Shown: positions 17,429 to 26,201, numbered from the stretch's first letter. The stretch: DNA of 64,000 nt from Thioclava arctica (GCF_040892615.1 NZ_JBFRYC010000011.1:1-64000); one strand, 5' to 3'. Numbers and translations: made by a program. The notes: generated by a model not told the origin, from the sequence alone.

Positions 17429-18160
17429 ATGACTGGACGAAACACACGCACCCCAATCGACAAGACCCCGCGCCGCACGGCACCGTTTCACACGATGAAC
17501 GGGCTGTTGGCGGCGCTGGGCTTTATCGTCTTTGGATTTGAGATCGATCATGGCGGAGCCTCGCATGCTCAGACGCTCGGGCTTGAAGCCGCCAATGCCA
17601 CGCCGCATGACGATGATGCAAACCCGGCGCTGCACGCAGAAATGCCACCGGAACTGGCGATTGGCGGGGATGGGGCGCAGATAACGCTGCGCGGCCATAT
17701 CGCAGAGGGAGACGCCGCACGCATCGCGCGCAAGCTTTCGGCGCGGCGCGCGCAAGGCACGCCGGTGCGCGTCGTCAGCATGAATTCCACCGGTGGCTCG
17801 TTGCATGAGGCGCTGGTGATCGGGCGGATGCTGCGCGCGGCCGGGGTCACCACGCAATTGCGCGCAAATGCGATCTGCTATTCCGCCTGCCCCTATATGT
17901 TTGCCGGCGGACAAGACCGGAGTGTTGATGTGCAGGGACGGCTGGGCGTCAATCAGGGGTATATCAACCCTGCCAGCCCCCAAGACAGCGCGCAGACCGC
18001 CGCTGATGTGCAAAACGGCACCGCGCGGGTGATGCGCTACCTTGCGGAAATGGGGGTGGATGTCGGCATTTTGGAGCCTGCATTGGAAACCCCGCCCAAC
18101 CGCATTCACCTGCTGAGCCTCCCGGATTTGACGCGCTATCATCTGACCACGGGTGCTTAG
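17429..18160 (+). CDS. COG3904-type ClpP-like predicted periplasmic protein
   Basis: 243 residues with one N-terminal hydrophobic stretch (about 24-40) that acts as anchor or signal. The domain beyond residue 75 has a ClpP/crotonase-like look: VVSMNSTGGSLHEALVIGRMLRAAG, then ANAICYSACPYMFAGGQDR, where the Ser between the two Cys sits where ClpP proteases have the catalytic serine. Proteins of this group are annotated as predicted periplasmic proteins without a proven activity. A strong ribosome site GGGAGGTGAC precedes it. Confidence 0.75.
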   Translation: MTGRNTRTPIDKTPRRTAPFHTMNGLLAALGFIVFGFEIDHGGASHAQTLGLEAANATPHDDDANPALHAEMPPELAIGGDGAQITLRGHIAEGDAARIARKLSARRAQGTPVRVVSMNSTGGSLHEALVIGRMLRAAGVTTQLRANAICYSACPYMFAGGQDRSVDVQGRLGVNQGYINPASPQDSAQTAADVQNGTARVMRYLAEMGVDVGILEPALETPPNRIHLLSLPDLTRYHLTTGA

Positions 18161-18215
18161 ATTTGCTAAGGAAATTCGGCCCAATCGCTGGACCCTATTG
18201 AAACTTGCCCTAGTC

Positions 18216-18258
18216 TTTTCCCCATCAACGATCTGTGAAAACACAGTGATGGGGGAAA
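18216..18258 (+). promoter_or_regulatory. Hairpin that buries the Usp ribosome binding site
   Basis: CCCCATCA (18220-18227) pairs with TGATGGGG (18247-18254), and inside it CTGTG (18233-18237) with CACAG (18242-18246) around an AAAA loop; a further TTT/AAA extends the base. The right arm is the ribosome site itself, GGGGGAAAG, directly before the ATG at 18260. This is the geometry of a translational switch. Confidence 0.7.
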
Positions 18259-18259
18259 G

Positions 18260-18676
18260 ATGTTTACCGAGATCATGGTTCCGGTGGATTTGCGCCACGC
18301 GGAAAAACTCGCCAAAACGCTTACGATTGCCGCCGATCTCGCGCAGAAATATGGCGCGCGGATCACCTATGTCGGCGTGACCGCGAACGTCCCGAGTTCG
18401 ATCGCGCGAAACCCTGAAGACTATCACGAGAAACTCGTGCAATTCGCGGCCTCGCAGGCGGCGATGCATGGGCTGGGGGCGCGCGCCCACATGATTGTGG
18501 CCGATGACCCGGCCGTCGATCTGAACCACAAACTCTCGCAAGCGGTGCAAGAGCTGCGCGCCGATCTGGTGGTCATGGCATCCCATCTGCCCAATGTGGG
18601 CGATTACGTCTGGTCGTCGCATGGCGGCCATCTGGCCTCGCATTCCAAAGCCTCGGTATTTCTGGTGCGCGCGTAA
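18260..18676 (+). CDS. Universal stress protein (UspA family)
   Basis: 138 residues: MFTEIMVPVDLRHAEKLAKTL opening, a central ITYVGVT strand, DLVVMASHLP and the C-terminal ASVFLVRA strand. The ATP-loop region (SSHGGHLASHSKASVFLVR) is a divergent form of the G-x2-G-x9-G(S/T) pattern, so nucleotide binding is uncertain. It lies 54 bp before a BCCT transporter. Usp domains paired with osmolyte transporters are thought to modulate uptake, as shown for TeaD with the TeaABC ectoine transporter; here that role is inference. Confidence 0.88.
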   Translation: MFTEIMVPVDLRHAEKLAKTLTIAADLAQKYGARITYVGVTANVPSSIARNPEDYHEKLVQFAASQAAMHGLGARAHMIVADDPAVDLNHKLSQAVQELRADLVVMASHLPNVGDYVWSSHGGHLASHSKASVFLVRA

Positions 18677-18730
18677 GGCGCGCCGCCACCCCCTCGCAAC
18701 GACAACACACAATAACAAGGAGGACGGCAC

Positions 18731-20371
18731 ATGGCCGAAGCCGACGAAAGTCAGGGCATCCCCGCACCCCAAGGCGACACGCAACTGATCGACACCGACT
18801 ATGAGATCGGTCAGGACAATCTGGAAGGCAGCGTTGGCCCGATCGGGTTTGACGTGCACAACCCGGTCTTCATGGTCTCGGCGCTGTCGATCATGGCCTT
18901 TGTATTTTACGCCCTGGCCCTGCCCGAACAGGCCAGTGCGGTCTTTGGCTGGTTGCGCCCTTGGCTGACCTCGACCTTCGACTGGTTCTTCATGTCGGCG
19001 GCGGATTTCTTTGTGCTGTTTTGCCTGTTTCTGATCGTCAGCCCTTGGGGCAAGGTCCGTTTAGGCGGCAAAGATGCAGCGCCCGATTATTCCTATATCG
19101 GTTGGTTCGCGATGCTGTTTGCCGCCGGGATGGGCATTGGCCTGATGTTCTTTGGGGTGCTTGAGCCAGTCTATCACATGGCGATTTCAAGCCCGCTGGG
19201 CACGCCCTCGCCCTTTGATGCCGACGGCAATATCATCCCCGGCAATGTCGATCGCGCCAAGGCGATGGGGTTGGCGGCGACGATCTATCACTGGGGGCTG
19301 CACCCGTGGGCGATCTATGCGGTGGTGGCGCTGGCCTTGGGGCTATTCTCTTTTAACAAGGGCCTGCCGCTGACGATCCGTTCGGCATTTTACCCGATTT
19401 TCGGCGAGAGGATCTGGGGCTGGACCGGCCATGTGATCGACATTCTGGCGGTGTTTGCGACGCTGTTTGGCCTGGCCACGAGCCTTGGGTTCGGGGCGCA
19501 GCAGGCCAATGCGGGGCTTAATCACGTCTTTGGCGTGCCGATCTCGATCACGGTGCAGGTAATCTTGATCACGATCATCACCGGCATCGCGCTGTTTTCG
19601 GTGCTGCGCGGTCTGGATGGCGGGGTCAAGCTGCTGTCTGAGATCAACATGGGCATCGCCGCTGTCTTGTTGCTGTTCGTTCTGCTTGCAGGTCCGACGC
19701 TGGCGATTTTCACGGATTTCGGCAAAGGGCTTTGGGCCTATGCCAAAGAGATCGTCCCGCTCTCGAACCCGATCGGGCGCACCGATGACGCCTATCGCGA
19801 TGGCTGGACCGCGTTTTACTGGGCGTGGTGGATCAGCTGGTCGCCCTTCGTGGGCATGTTCATCGCGCGTGTCTCGCGGGGGCGCACGGTGCGCGAATTC
19901 ATCACCTGCGTTCTGATCATCCCCTCCATGGTCTGCGTGCTGTGGATGGCGGTGTTTGGCGGCGTGGCGATTGACCAAGTGCTGTCGGACCCGGCGACCT
20001 CGGCGGTCAAAGCGCAGGTGATCGATAACTACAACCCGCCGCTGTCGCTATTTGCGATGCTCGAAGGGCTGCCGCTTTCCTCGATCACCTCGGTGATTGC
20101 GATTGTGCTGGTGATCGTGTTCTTCGTCACCTCGTCTGATAGCGGCTCGCTGGTGATCGATACGATCACGGCCGGTGGCAAGGTCGACGCCCCGGTGCCC
20201 CAGCGCGTGTTCTGGGCGACGTTTGAAGGCGCGGTGGCGATTGTGCTGCTGGTGGGCGGCGGTCTCAGCGCGTTGCAGGCGATGGTGATTTCCACCGGGC
20301 TGCCCTTTACCTTGGTGCTGTTGGTGATGTGTTGGGCGATCCTCAAGGGCTTGCGCGCCGAGCCGCGCTGA
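18731..20371 (+). CDS. BCCT family transporter (betaine/choline/carnitine type)
   Basis: 546 residues, about 12 membrane helices. The first substrate helix carries AAGMGIGLMFFGVLEP (the Gly-Met-Gly motif of BetP-type, sodium-coupled members) and the family signature WAWWISWSPFVGMFIARVSRGRTVREF is intact. The N-terminal tail (about 45 residues) is acidic and the C-terminus short, without the long osmosensing extension of BetP. Likely imports glycine betaine or a related compatible solute. Follows the Usp gene and a GGAGG ribosome site. Confidence 0.93.
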   Translation: MAEADESQGIPAPQGDTQLIDTDYEIGQDNLEGSVGPIGFDVHNPVFMVSALSIMAFVFYALALPEQASAVFGWLRPWLTSTFDWFFMSAADFFVLFCLFLIVSPWGKVRLGGKDAAPDYSYIGWFAMLFAAGMGIGLMFFGVLEPVYHMAISSPLGTPSPFDADGNIIPGNVDRAKAMGLAATIYHWGLHPWAIYAVVALALGLFSFNKGLPLTIRSAFYPIFGERIWGWTGHVIDILAVFATLFGLATSLGFGAQQANAGLNHVFGVPISITVQVILITIITGIALFSVLRGLDGGVKLLSEINMGIAAVLLLFVLLAGPTLAIFTDFGKGLWAYAKEIVPLSNPIGRTDDAYRDGWTAFYWAWWISWSPFVGMFIARVSRGRTVREFITCVLIIPSMVCVLWMAVFGGVAIDQVLSDPATSAVKAQVIDNYNPPLSLFAMLEGLPLSSITSVIAIVLVIVFFVTSSDSGSLVIDTITAGGKVDAPVPQRVFWATFEGAVAIVLLVGGGLSALQAMVISTGLPFTLVLLVMCWAILKGLRAEPR

Positions 20372-20397
20372 GCGGTCTGGCCTAAAACCACGACGAA

Positions 20398-20426
20398 AGC
20401 GGCGGGTCAGATCCCGTCGCTTTTTT
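20398..20426. terminator. Intrinsic terminator after the BCCT gene
   Basis: AGCGGCGGG (20398-20406) pairs with CCCGTCGCT (20413-20421, one G-U) around TCAGAT, followed by a T-run to 20426. It ends the Usp-BCCT transcript and faces the convergent small gene. Confidence 0.85.
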
Positions 20427-20448
20427 CATGTCGCGATGCGGCTTCGCT

Positions 20449-20970
20449 TTAGGCTGGCATGCCGTATTCTGCCACGATGGCCCAGATTTCTGTATTCAGC
20501 GCCCCGAGTTCCACGAGGGCCGCGTTCAGATCGTCCAGCGTGGCGCGATCCAGCACGGCCTCTTCGCCAATCCGCAGGCTGGTTTTGCGATCGGCGATAC
20601 GCATCTGGATCGTGCGCACCGGACCGCCACCCGCATCAAAGGCGTAAAGACAGTGATTGTAGTGATTGCGCAGCCCGGAGACTTTTTTCATCCGGCCTGC
20701 CACTTTGATAACGCGTGCGCGCGCCGCTTCGGGCACCGGGCTTGCGCTGCGCTTGGCCAATCGCTCGACCAGATCGAGTCGCGCCCGCGTTGTGTTCAAC
20801 GTCAGGTGCAAGATCACCGCCGTTTCCTTGTCGGTTTGCGCCAAACCTGCGATCAGGTGAATCAATAAACTCTCGGTATTGGTCCAAGCGTAGTTGATCC
20901 GCCCTATCTGCATCAGGAATGTATCAAACTCTGGCGGTGGTGCGCCCAGCGGCCCCTCAGGCGCCGCCAT
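20449..20970 (-). CDS. Hypothetical protein downstream of LuxR regulator
   Basis: 173 residues, soluble and mostly helical by appearance, with no motif I recognise (FLMQIGRINYAWTNTESLLIHLIAGLAQTDKETA near the start; MKKVSGLRNHYNHCLYAF in the middle). The start overlaps the end of the LuxR-type gene by 14 bases, so the two are one transcript and translationally coupled. A role alongside the regulator is plausible but unproven. Confidence 0.75.
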   Translation of the reverse strand: MAAPEGPLGAPPPEFDTFLMQIGRINYAWTNTESLLIHLIAGLAQTDKETAVILHLTLNTTRARLDLVERLAKRSASPVPEAARARVIKVAGRMKKVSGLRNHYNHCLYAFDAGGGPVRTIQMRIADRKTSLRIGEEAVLDRATLDDLNAALVELGALNTEIWAIVAEYGMPA

Positions 20971-21724
20971 TGCGATGAAACCAGATCGCCGCCTCGGTGC
21001 GATTTGAGACGCCCAATTTGCCGATAATGCGGTGGATATGAAGCTTTACCGTATGCTCGGATAAAGAGAGTTGATTGGCGATAATCTTGTTGGGCTGACC
21101 CGAAGCGAGCATTCCCAACACCTCGGTTTCGCGCGGCGTCAAACCGGTGACCGGGCGTTCGCCATTTTGCGACGAAATCCCCGGGCCAGCGTCAAAGCCG
21201 TTCATACCGGGCAGATGCGGATTGCTCGGGCGGCAGCGCACCAGAACAGGGGGGATATAGTGCCCCCCCGACACCACCATCCGCAAAATCAAGAGCCATG
21301 TCGTCAGATTCACGTTCATCGGCAGCACGCTGATCTGGTTGGAGATGATTTGCGCGCCAAAGCGATCCATCAACTCGCGCCCATAGTCTTCATTCTCATA
21401 GGCGATCACGAATTTCACCCGAGAGAAGCGCGCATTCGGCTCTTGCGACAAGGCAATCAAGGCCTCGGCTTGGCTTTCATCCGCGATAAGCGTGCAAAGA
21501 TGGCCCACCCCATCAAACCGCCCGTCTTCCTGTAGGTCCGCATACAGCGTCTCGACATCAGAAATCCGCAGGCATTTGGCCGGCGAGATTTCCGCGTCGA
21601 CCGTACGCAGAACCGTTTCCGAAAATTGTTGTCCCGTCCCCAAGAAGCAGATTGCAGCATTATCATGATGACAGGATGGACTCATTCGAGAGCCCACTAG
21701 TTCACTCTTACGCAACGCATTCAT
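20957..21724 (-). CDS. LuxR/CsgD-type transcriptional regulator
   Basis: 255 residues from the ATG at 21724, which has GGGAAAGGGG upstream; a start 57 bases earlier is possible. The C-terminal HTH is classical LuxR: LTPRETEVLGMLASGQPNKIIANQLSLSEHTVKLHIHRIIGKLGVSNRTEAAIW. The N-terminal part resembles a degenerate receiver fold without an obvious phospho-Asp, as in CsgD. CsgD-like proteins control extracellular matrix genes, which fits its position divergent from the type I secretion locus; that link is inference. Confidence 0.88.
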   Translation of the reverse strand: MNALRKSELVGSRMSPSCHHDNAAICFLGTGQQFSETVLRTVDAEISPAKCLRISDVETLYADLQEDGRFDGVGHLCTLIADESQAEALIALSQEPNARFSRVKFVIAYENEDYGRELMDRFGAQIISNQISVLPMNVNLTTWLLILRMVVSGGHYIPPVLVRCRPSNPHLPGMNGFDAGPGISSQNGERPVTGLTPRETEVLGMLASGQPNKIIANQLSLSEHTVKLHIHRIIGKLGVSNRTEAAIWFHRNGGA

Positions 21725-22374
21725 GGCGGCCCCTTTCCCCAACCAAGAACTATTGACGTTTATGTCAATCGCAGAGCCCACACGCTCTACGATCTACATC
21801 TTAACACAAAGGCGTGAGGCGAGCGTCGATCATTCGGTTTACCTAGGGGTAAGGGATTCCAGAATTGCGATCTATTTGGTCAAAATTGGGGCAAATTCGA
21901 CTGATTCTCAACACATTAGAAGCTTCGCGAGAGCAGGTATTGAGGGTCCCGCGACGCCTTCCACAAGCTTTAGTGGTCACTACAATTTCGTTATGGTTGC
22001 ATAAAAATTAACGACAAGCGCAAAATTTTTTGGCGTGATGCACAAAGCTCACAAAAAAGTGTGAATTAAGTGCAATTTTTTCAGGCAATTGACCTCTTTT
22101 GCGGGCGTGTTCACCCAATGGCTAACTATGTCGCGGCCCCCTGCTGACACAGGATATTAGGGTCGCAGCAGGGGGCTGTGATCCTTTTCAGTAGCTCGAC
22201 GGAACTGTCGAAGTGGGTCTCGCGCAAAGCAATCGTTTTGCGCTGCGTGAGAGGCATGTCTGAGGGCAAACGGAGAGGCGGGGGAAACCCCGATCAAACC
22301 CCGTAACTGGTTCGGTAGACCCGTTTGAAAAATGAATGACGGATGCCGGGCCCTGTCTAACAGGGAGAGACACA
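21725..22374. promoter_or_regulatory. 650-bp AT-richer divergent regulatory region with structured leader
   Basis: It separates the LuxR-type regulator from the secretion locus and is clearly AT-richer than its surroundings up to about 22100. No gene is convincing in it. Rightwards it holds a perfect 11-bp stem GCCCCCTGCTG (22136-22146) / CAGCAGGGGGC (22166-22176) with a 19-base loop, a GCGCAAA/TTTGCGC stem near 22230, and a CCCTGT-CTA-ACAGGG hairpin (22351-22365) whose right arm is part of the ribosome site. Long structured leader of the cargo gene is the likeliest reading. Confidence 0.6.
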
Positions 22375-23856
22375 ATGTCTTCGAAGAGAAATCACCACAA
22401 CAACATGGGCGATCCCGACAGCAACCAGTCGCAGGATCAGTCGCAAGACCAGATGGAACTGCAAGGCCAAGGGCAAGCGCAAGCTGAACTGCAAGGCCAG
22501 ATGCAGGATCAAAACTCCACCACCACCAATGTTTCAGATTCCGGGTCGACCTCGGATTCCGGATCGGGCGCTGGTAGTCTGGCGGGTGCTGGTAGCTTGG
22601 CCGGGGCTGGTAGCCTTGCCGGGGCGGGTGCCCTTGCCGGTGCAGGCGCCGGGAGCCAATCTGATTCAGGCAGCACGTCCGGTTCGGATGCCAATGCGAA
22701 CAGCTCAAGCGCCAACATGAATGGCAACGGGAACCTCAATGGCAATCTCAATGGCAACCTGAACCACAGCTCGAACACCAGCGCGACCAATGTCGACGTG
22801 CAGGTTGGCATGAACATGGAAGGCTATGTGCCCACCGATGATGACTTTGCTGACTTCGATCTCGCTGGCAGCTCGTCCGTCGGCGATGTGCTGATGGCGA
22901 AGGGCGATGTCAGCTATGATCCGGGCAACGACGTCAGCCTGTCTGACATTCTGCGCGATGCGCTTAATGGTGCGGGCAACGATGTTGGCATGGTTAATAA
23001 CATGTCCAACCAGCTCACCGACAATGACACGCTGTCCAACGCTTCGGTGTCGAATGCGGGCGGCACGTTCAACGCTACCGGCTCGATCTCGGGCAATGCT
23101 GCGACCTCGGATGACGGGATCAAGGCTGAAGGTGGCACGGGTGGCAACGGATCGGACGCACCCTCGGCTGATGGCGGTCTGGCACTTGCCACGGGCAGCA
23201 TTTCGCTTGCTGGCGGCGGCACGGCCATGTCGATGTCTGATGCCGCGGGCACGGGCGGAGATGGCGGCGCTGGCGGGGCTGGCGGTGCGGGTCTTGGTCT
23301 GGGCCTTGGGCTTGGTCTGGGGGCTGCAGGCGCAGAAGCGACCGATGGCAGCGCCACCTCGTCGGCCAATGACTCGGTGACGGGCGACTCCAACTTGGGC
23401 GCTCCGGGGCCGGGCGACTTCTCCTCGGCTCTTGATGGCGGCTCGATGGCAGGCGCAATCGGCATGGGCGCAGGCCTGGGAGCCGGTATGGGCATGGGCG
23501 GCGCTGGCGCTGATGGCGGCAATGGTGCCGCGGGCTATGGCACCTCAAGCTCGACGGCTGACGCCATGGGCGGCATGGCGACCTCGACGGGTGGTCTTGC
23601 AACCTCGGGTGCTGGCGGCTCGGTGATGGGCGGCAATGGCGGCACTGCGGGCGGCCTTGGCAGCTGGGGATCGGGCAATGGTGACGACGGAATGGTGACC
23701 GGCCAATCCTATGCGGATGCCAGCGCGGCAATCGACACCACCGCGTTCAACCAGTCGATCGTGATGGGCGCCAATGTTCTTGGCAATGCCGTGGATACCA
23801 CGATTGTCGGCGGCTCGATGAGCTCGACCTATATCGGCGACGACGACGCCAGCTGA
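22375..23856 (+). CDS. Silk-like Gly/Ala/Ser-rich putative type I secretion cargo
   Basis: 493 residues of low-complexity protein. It starts with a Gln-rich tract (about 20-45, QDQ/LQGQ repeats), then four perfect or near-perfect GSLAGA units (DNA 22573-22644), an NGNLNGNLNGNLN run, a more complex acidic middle (VPTDDDFADFDLAG... SLSDILRDALN), long GGxGG/LGLGLG runs, and an acidic C-terminus IGDDDAS. There is no Sec signal and no RTX nonapeptide (GGxGxDxUx). Its place directly before a second putative cargo and the type I ABC/HlyD genes suggests it is exported by them and forms matrix or surface material; this is inference. Start at ATG 22375 after AGGGAGAG. Confidence 0.75.
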   Translation: MSSKRNHHNNMGDPDSNQSQDQSQDQMELQGQGQAQAELQGQMQDQNSTTTNVSDSGSTSDSGSGAGSLAGAGSLAGAGSLAGAGALAGAGAGSQSDSGSTSGSDANANSSSANMNGNGNLNGNLNGNLNHSSNTSATNVDVQVGMNMEGYVPTDDDFADFDLAGSSSVGDVLMAKGDVSYDPGNDVSLSDILRDALNGAGNDVGMVNNMSNQLTDNDTLSNASVSNAGGTFNATGSISGNAATSDDGIKAEGGTGGNGSDAPSADGGLALATGSISLAGGGTAMSMSDAAGTGGDGGAGGAGGAGLGLGLGLGLGAAGAEATDGSATSSANDSVTGDSNLGAPGPGDFSSALDGGSMAGAIGMGAGLGAGMGMGGAGADGGNGAAGYGTSSSTADAMGGMATSTGGLATSGAGGSVMGGNGGTAGGLGSWGSGNGDDGMVTGQSYADASAAIDTTAFNQSIVMGANVLGNAVDTTIVGGSMSSTYIGDDDAS

Positions 23857-23870
23857 TCAAAGACCTGCGG

Positions 23871-23892
23871 CGCGCCCGGGCAACCGGGCGCG
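23871..23892. terminator. GC-rich hairpin between the two cargo genes
   Basis: CGCGCCCGG (23871-23879) pairs perfectly with CCGGGCGCG (23884-23892) around a GCAA tetraloop, 15 bp after the first cargo stop codon. No T-run follows, so it is more likely a transcript-stabilising or partial terminator element, giving more of the first mRNA than of the downstream genes. Confidence 0.6.
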
Positions 23893-24026
23893 TCTGCGTC
23901 CCGGCGCCCGGCTCGACACAGATGGGCAGGCGCAAAACGGGACGGCCAAGTTCGAGGGGGGCAATCGCGATACGATCACATCGCCCAGACCTCTTTGGAC
24001 CCGGCCCAACGCAAGGGAGCTGAACA

Positions 24027-26201
24027 ATGCTTGACCGTCAGACAGAGATAATCGCCCATTTCATTGGTGCGTTTCAGCTGACGACCGAACAGGTTTCGGC
24101 CCGACAGCATTATGATACATTCCGCGCGCTCCAATTGGCTCAGAAAGAGCCGGGGGCGCTGCTGAACGTCAATGTCCATGTGACATCCGACTATCTGTTG
24201 CAGGACTTCACGCCGGGATTGCGTCTGGCAGTGCCGCCGCCGCTCGCGCCGACGGTGCCGATGCTGCCCCATGCCGATCATGTCCGGCTGCCGCAGCCGG
24301 GGCAGCCCGTATATCCGGGGGACAGCTATGACCCCCAAAGCGTGATGTCGTTTCAATCCAGCACATCACAAAGCTTTTTCGTCACGCTGGCGCCGCCCTC
24401 TTCGGTGGCGACCCTGACGGTGCAAATCAACAATCTGAGCGACACTGACAGCGTGATGTCGCAGCCTTTCACCTTGCCCGAACAGTTCGCCGGCGCGTTT
24501 TCGTCCGAAGCGATTGCGGCCAAGATGGCGGATCTGGTGGAAACGGCCAAGACGCTGGGCGCGCCCGACACCTCAGTGCAATGGCTGTCGGTGCAAGATC
24601 AGGCCAGCGTCCTGCGCGACCGGCTTGATACGCTTGATCCAGAAGACGCCCCGGCGGGGGCTGAGGTCGCGATGTTTCATCATCGCCCTTGGGTCCCTGA
24701 CGCAGCACAAGAGACAGACGCGGGTAACGGTGATGCGGGGTCCGACGCGCAAGAGGCCCCTGCCCCGAGTGTCTTTGGCGGCGCGCCGGTGCTCAACGGA
24801 CAGATTGTCAGCGACGCACCAACCACGCTGAGCGATCGCTTGGAGGCGCGCAACCCTGCGCCAAGCCCGACCGAAACACCCCAAGGTCAGGTTCTGGTCG
24901 AGGATGGCGCAGCGGGAACGGTAATCAGCCCAACGCTGAGCGGCGGCGCCATAAGCGCAGATCAGAGCCTGAGCACGGGCAATAATCTCGCGTTGAATGA
25001 GATCCATATTCAACATAACTGGATCGACGCGCCGGTGATCGCGGTGGCGGGCATGGCGCAATCGCTAAGCTTGATTTCGCAAATCAACGTGCTGCGCGAT
25101 TTCGACAGTTTTAACGGTGATGCGGGCGCGCCCAACATGGGCGGCGGCATCGGTTCGCAGATCGTCAATCTGGCGACACAAGACACGCTGGCCAATCCCG
25201 CCCAAGACCTGGCACCCGCCGTGGCGGGGGGAGCGAAACTGCTTGGGATGGTGCGCATTGATGGCGATCTGATGATCGACAACACCACCTACCAGATCAA
25301 TCACATCAACGATTCCGATGTGGTCAGCTATGAATTCGGCACCCATCACATTGAGATTTCGACCGGCGGCAACACTGTCTCCAATCTTGAGTTGCTGTTG
25401 CAACTGGGCGGGCATTTCGATGCGATCTTTGTGGGCGGCGACATGGTGCAGCTTGCCTCGATTGAGCAAATCAACGTGCTGCTGGACGATGATCTGTTTC
25501 TCAGCAACGGCAGTGGGACGGCGCTGTTTTCAGGCCATGACAACCTGCTGTGGAACGAGGCCAGCATCACCCATCTCGGCACTGACACCGCCCTTGAGAT
25601 GTCGAGCAGTTTCCAATCCACGCTGGATGCGCTTGGCGCGATGGCGGGGACCGGTGACAGCGCCGCACCCAGCGAGTCGGGGGCGCAAAGCACGCCTGAC
25701 GCGGCTGCGTACGCCGCTGTCTCGGGGCTGTTTGGCGACCCGCTTTTGGGCGATCTGGATGCGATGCGGGTGTTGTGGATCGAGGGCGACCTGCTGATCC
25801 GCGACTCGCTGACCCAGATCAATCTGCTCAGCGATAGCGATGTGATCTCGGTCGCGTTGCCGGGCGATGACGCGCTGGCGGATATCTCGGCGGGCGACAA
25901 CATTCTGGCCAATGTCGCGTCGCTGACGGTCGCAGGTGTGGACAGCACGATCATGGCCGGGGCGGGCAGCTACAGCGATGCGGTTCTGTATCAGGCGGGC
26001 ATGTTTGCTAGTGATCAGGGGCCGTTCGATCTGGCGGGCACGTTTAGTGCGCCCCAAGGCGATCTGGCCTCCGAAGCGGTGGTTTTTTTGAGCGATGATT
26101 TCAACGACGGGCCGGGCAGCGGGTTCGTCGAGGGCGCGGGGTTCATTCCAGACACGATGAACTCGGGCTCTCTTGATGCGCTGCACAGTGTCTTGGCCTG
26201 A
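24027..26201 (+). CDS. Putative type I secretion protein with QIN/GxN repeats
   Basis: 724 residues, no signal peptide. The N-terminal 200 residues include TVQINNLSDTDSV; residues 200-300 are a Pro/Ala linker. Residues 315-640 are built from repeats: a block [VI]xGD..(x9)..QIN-x-[LI]-x-D-x-D-x-[VIF] (QIN at 352, 423, 481, 597, plus the early one at 133), each paired with G-x-N-x-h-x-N-x-x-x-[IL] (near 319, 447, 503, 623). The Asp-rich ends could bind calcium, but the pattern is not RTX. Ribosome site AAGGGAG; 57 bp before the ABC gene. Exported cargo is the likeliest role. Confidence 0.75.
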   Translation: MLDRQTEIIAHFIGAFQLTTEQVSARQHYDTFRALQLAQKEPGALLNVNVHVTSDYLLQDFTPGLRLAVPPPLAPTVPMLPHADHVRLPQPGQPVYPGDSYDPQSVMSFQSSTSQSFFVTLAPPSSVATLTVQINNLSDTDSVMSQPFTLPEQFAGAFSSEAIAAKMADLVETAKTLGAPDTSVQWLSVQDQASVLRDRLDTLDPEDAPAGAEVAMFHHRPWVPDAAQETDAGNGDAGSDAQEAPAPSVFGGAPVLNGQIVSDAPTTLSDRLEARNPAPSPTETPQGQVLVEDGAAGTVISPTLSGGAISADQSLSTGNNLALNEIHIQHNWIDAPVIAVAGMAQSLSLISQINVLRDFDSFNGDAGAPNMGGGIGSQIVNLATQDTLANPAQDLAPAVAGGAKLLGMVRIDGDLMIDNTTYQINHINDSDVVSYEFGTHHIEISTGGNTVSNLELLLQLGGHFDAIFVGGDMVQLASIEQINVLLDDDLFLSNGSGTALFSGHDNLLWNEASITHLGTDTALEMSSSFQSTLDALGAMAGTGDSAAPSESGAQSTPDAAAYAAVSGLFGDPLLGDLDAMRVLWIEGDLLIRDSLTQINLLSDSDVISVALPGDDALADISAGDNILANVASLTVAGVDSTIMAGAGSYSDAVLYQAGMFASDQGPFDLAGTFSAPQGDLASEAVVFLSDDFNDGPGSGFVEGAGFIPDTMNSGSLDALHSVLA

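Noticed and set aside
21723..22004. 93-residue forward frame in the divergent regulatory region
   Set aside because: It overlaps the LuxR start and ribosome site and its composition is that of non-coding AT-rich DNA.
22225..22374. c-di-GMP-I riboswitch in the silk-like gene leader
   Set aside because: A GGGCAAAC string resembles part of the motif, but the GACGCAAAGCC and tetraloop-receptor parts are not in the right order.
22914..23731. Long Pro/Ser-rich frames antisense to the silk-like gene
   Set aside because: They are the mirror of Gly/Ala-rich codons (GGC/GCC read as GCC/GGC) and have no independent support.
22336..26201. RTX (GGxGxDxUx) calcium repeats in the two cargo proteins
   Set aside because: I looked for the nonapeptide and found only Gly-rich runs and QIN blocks, so an RTX call is not supported.
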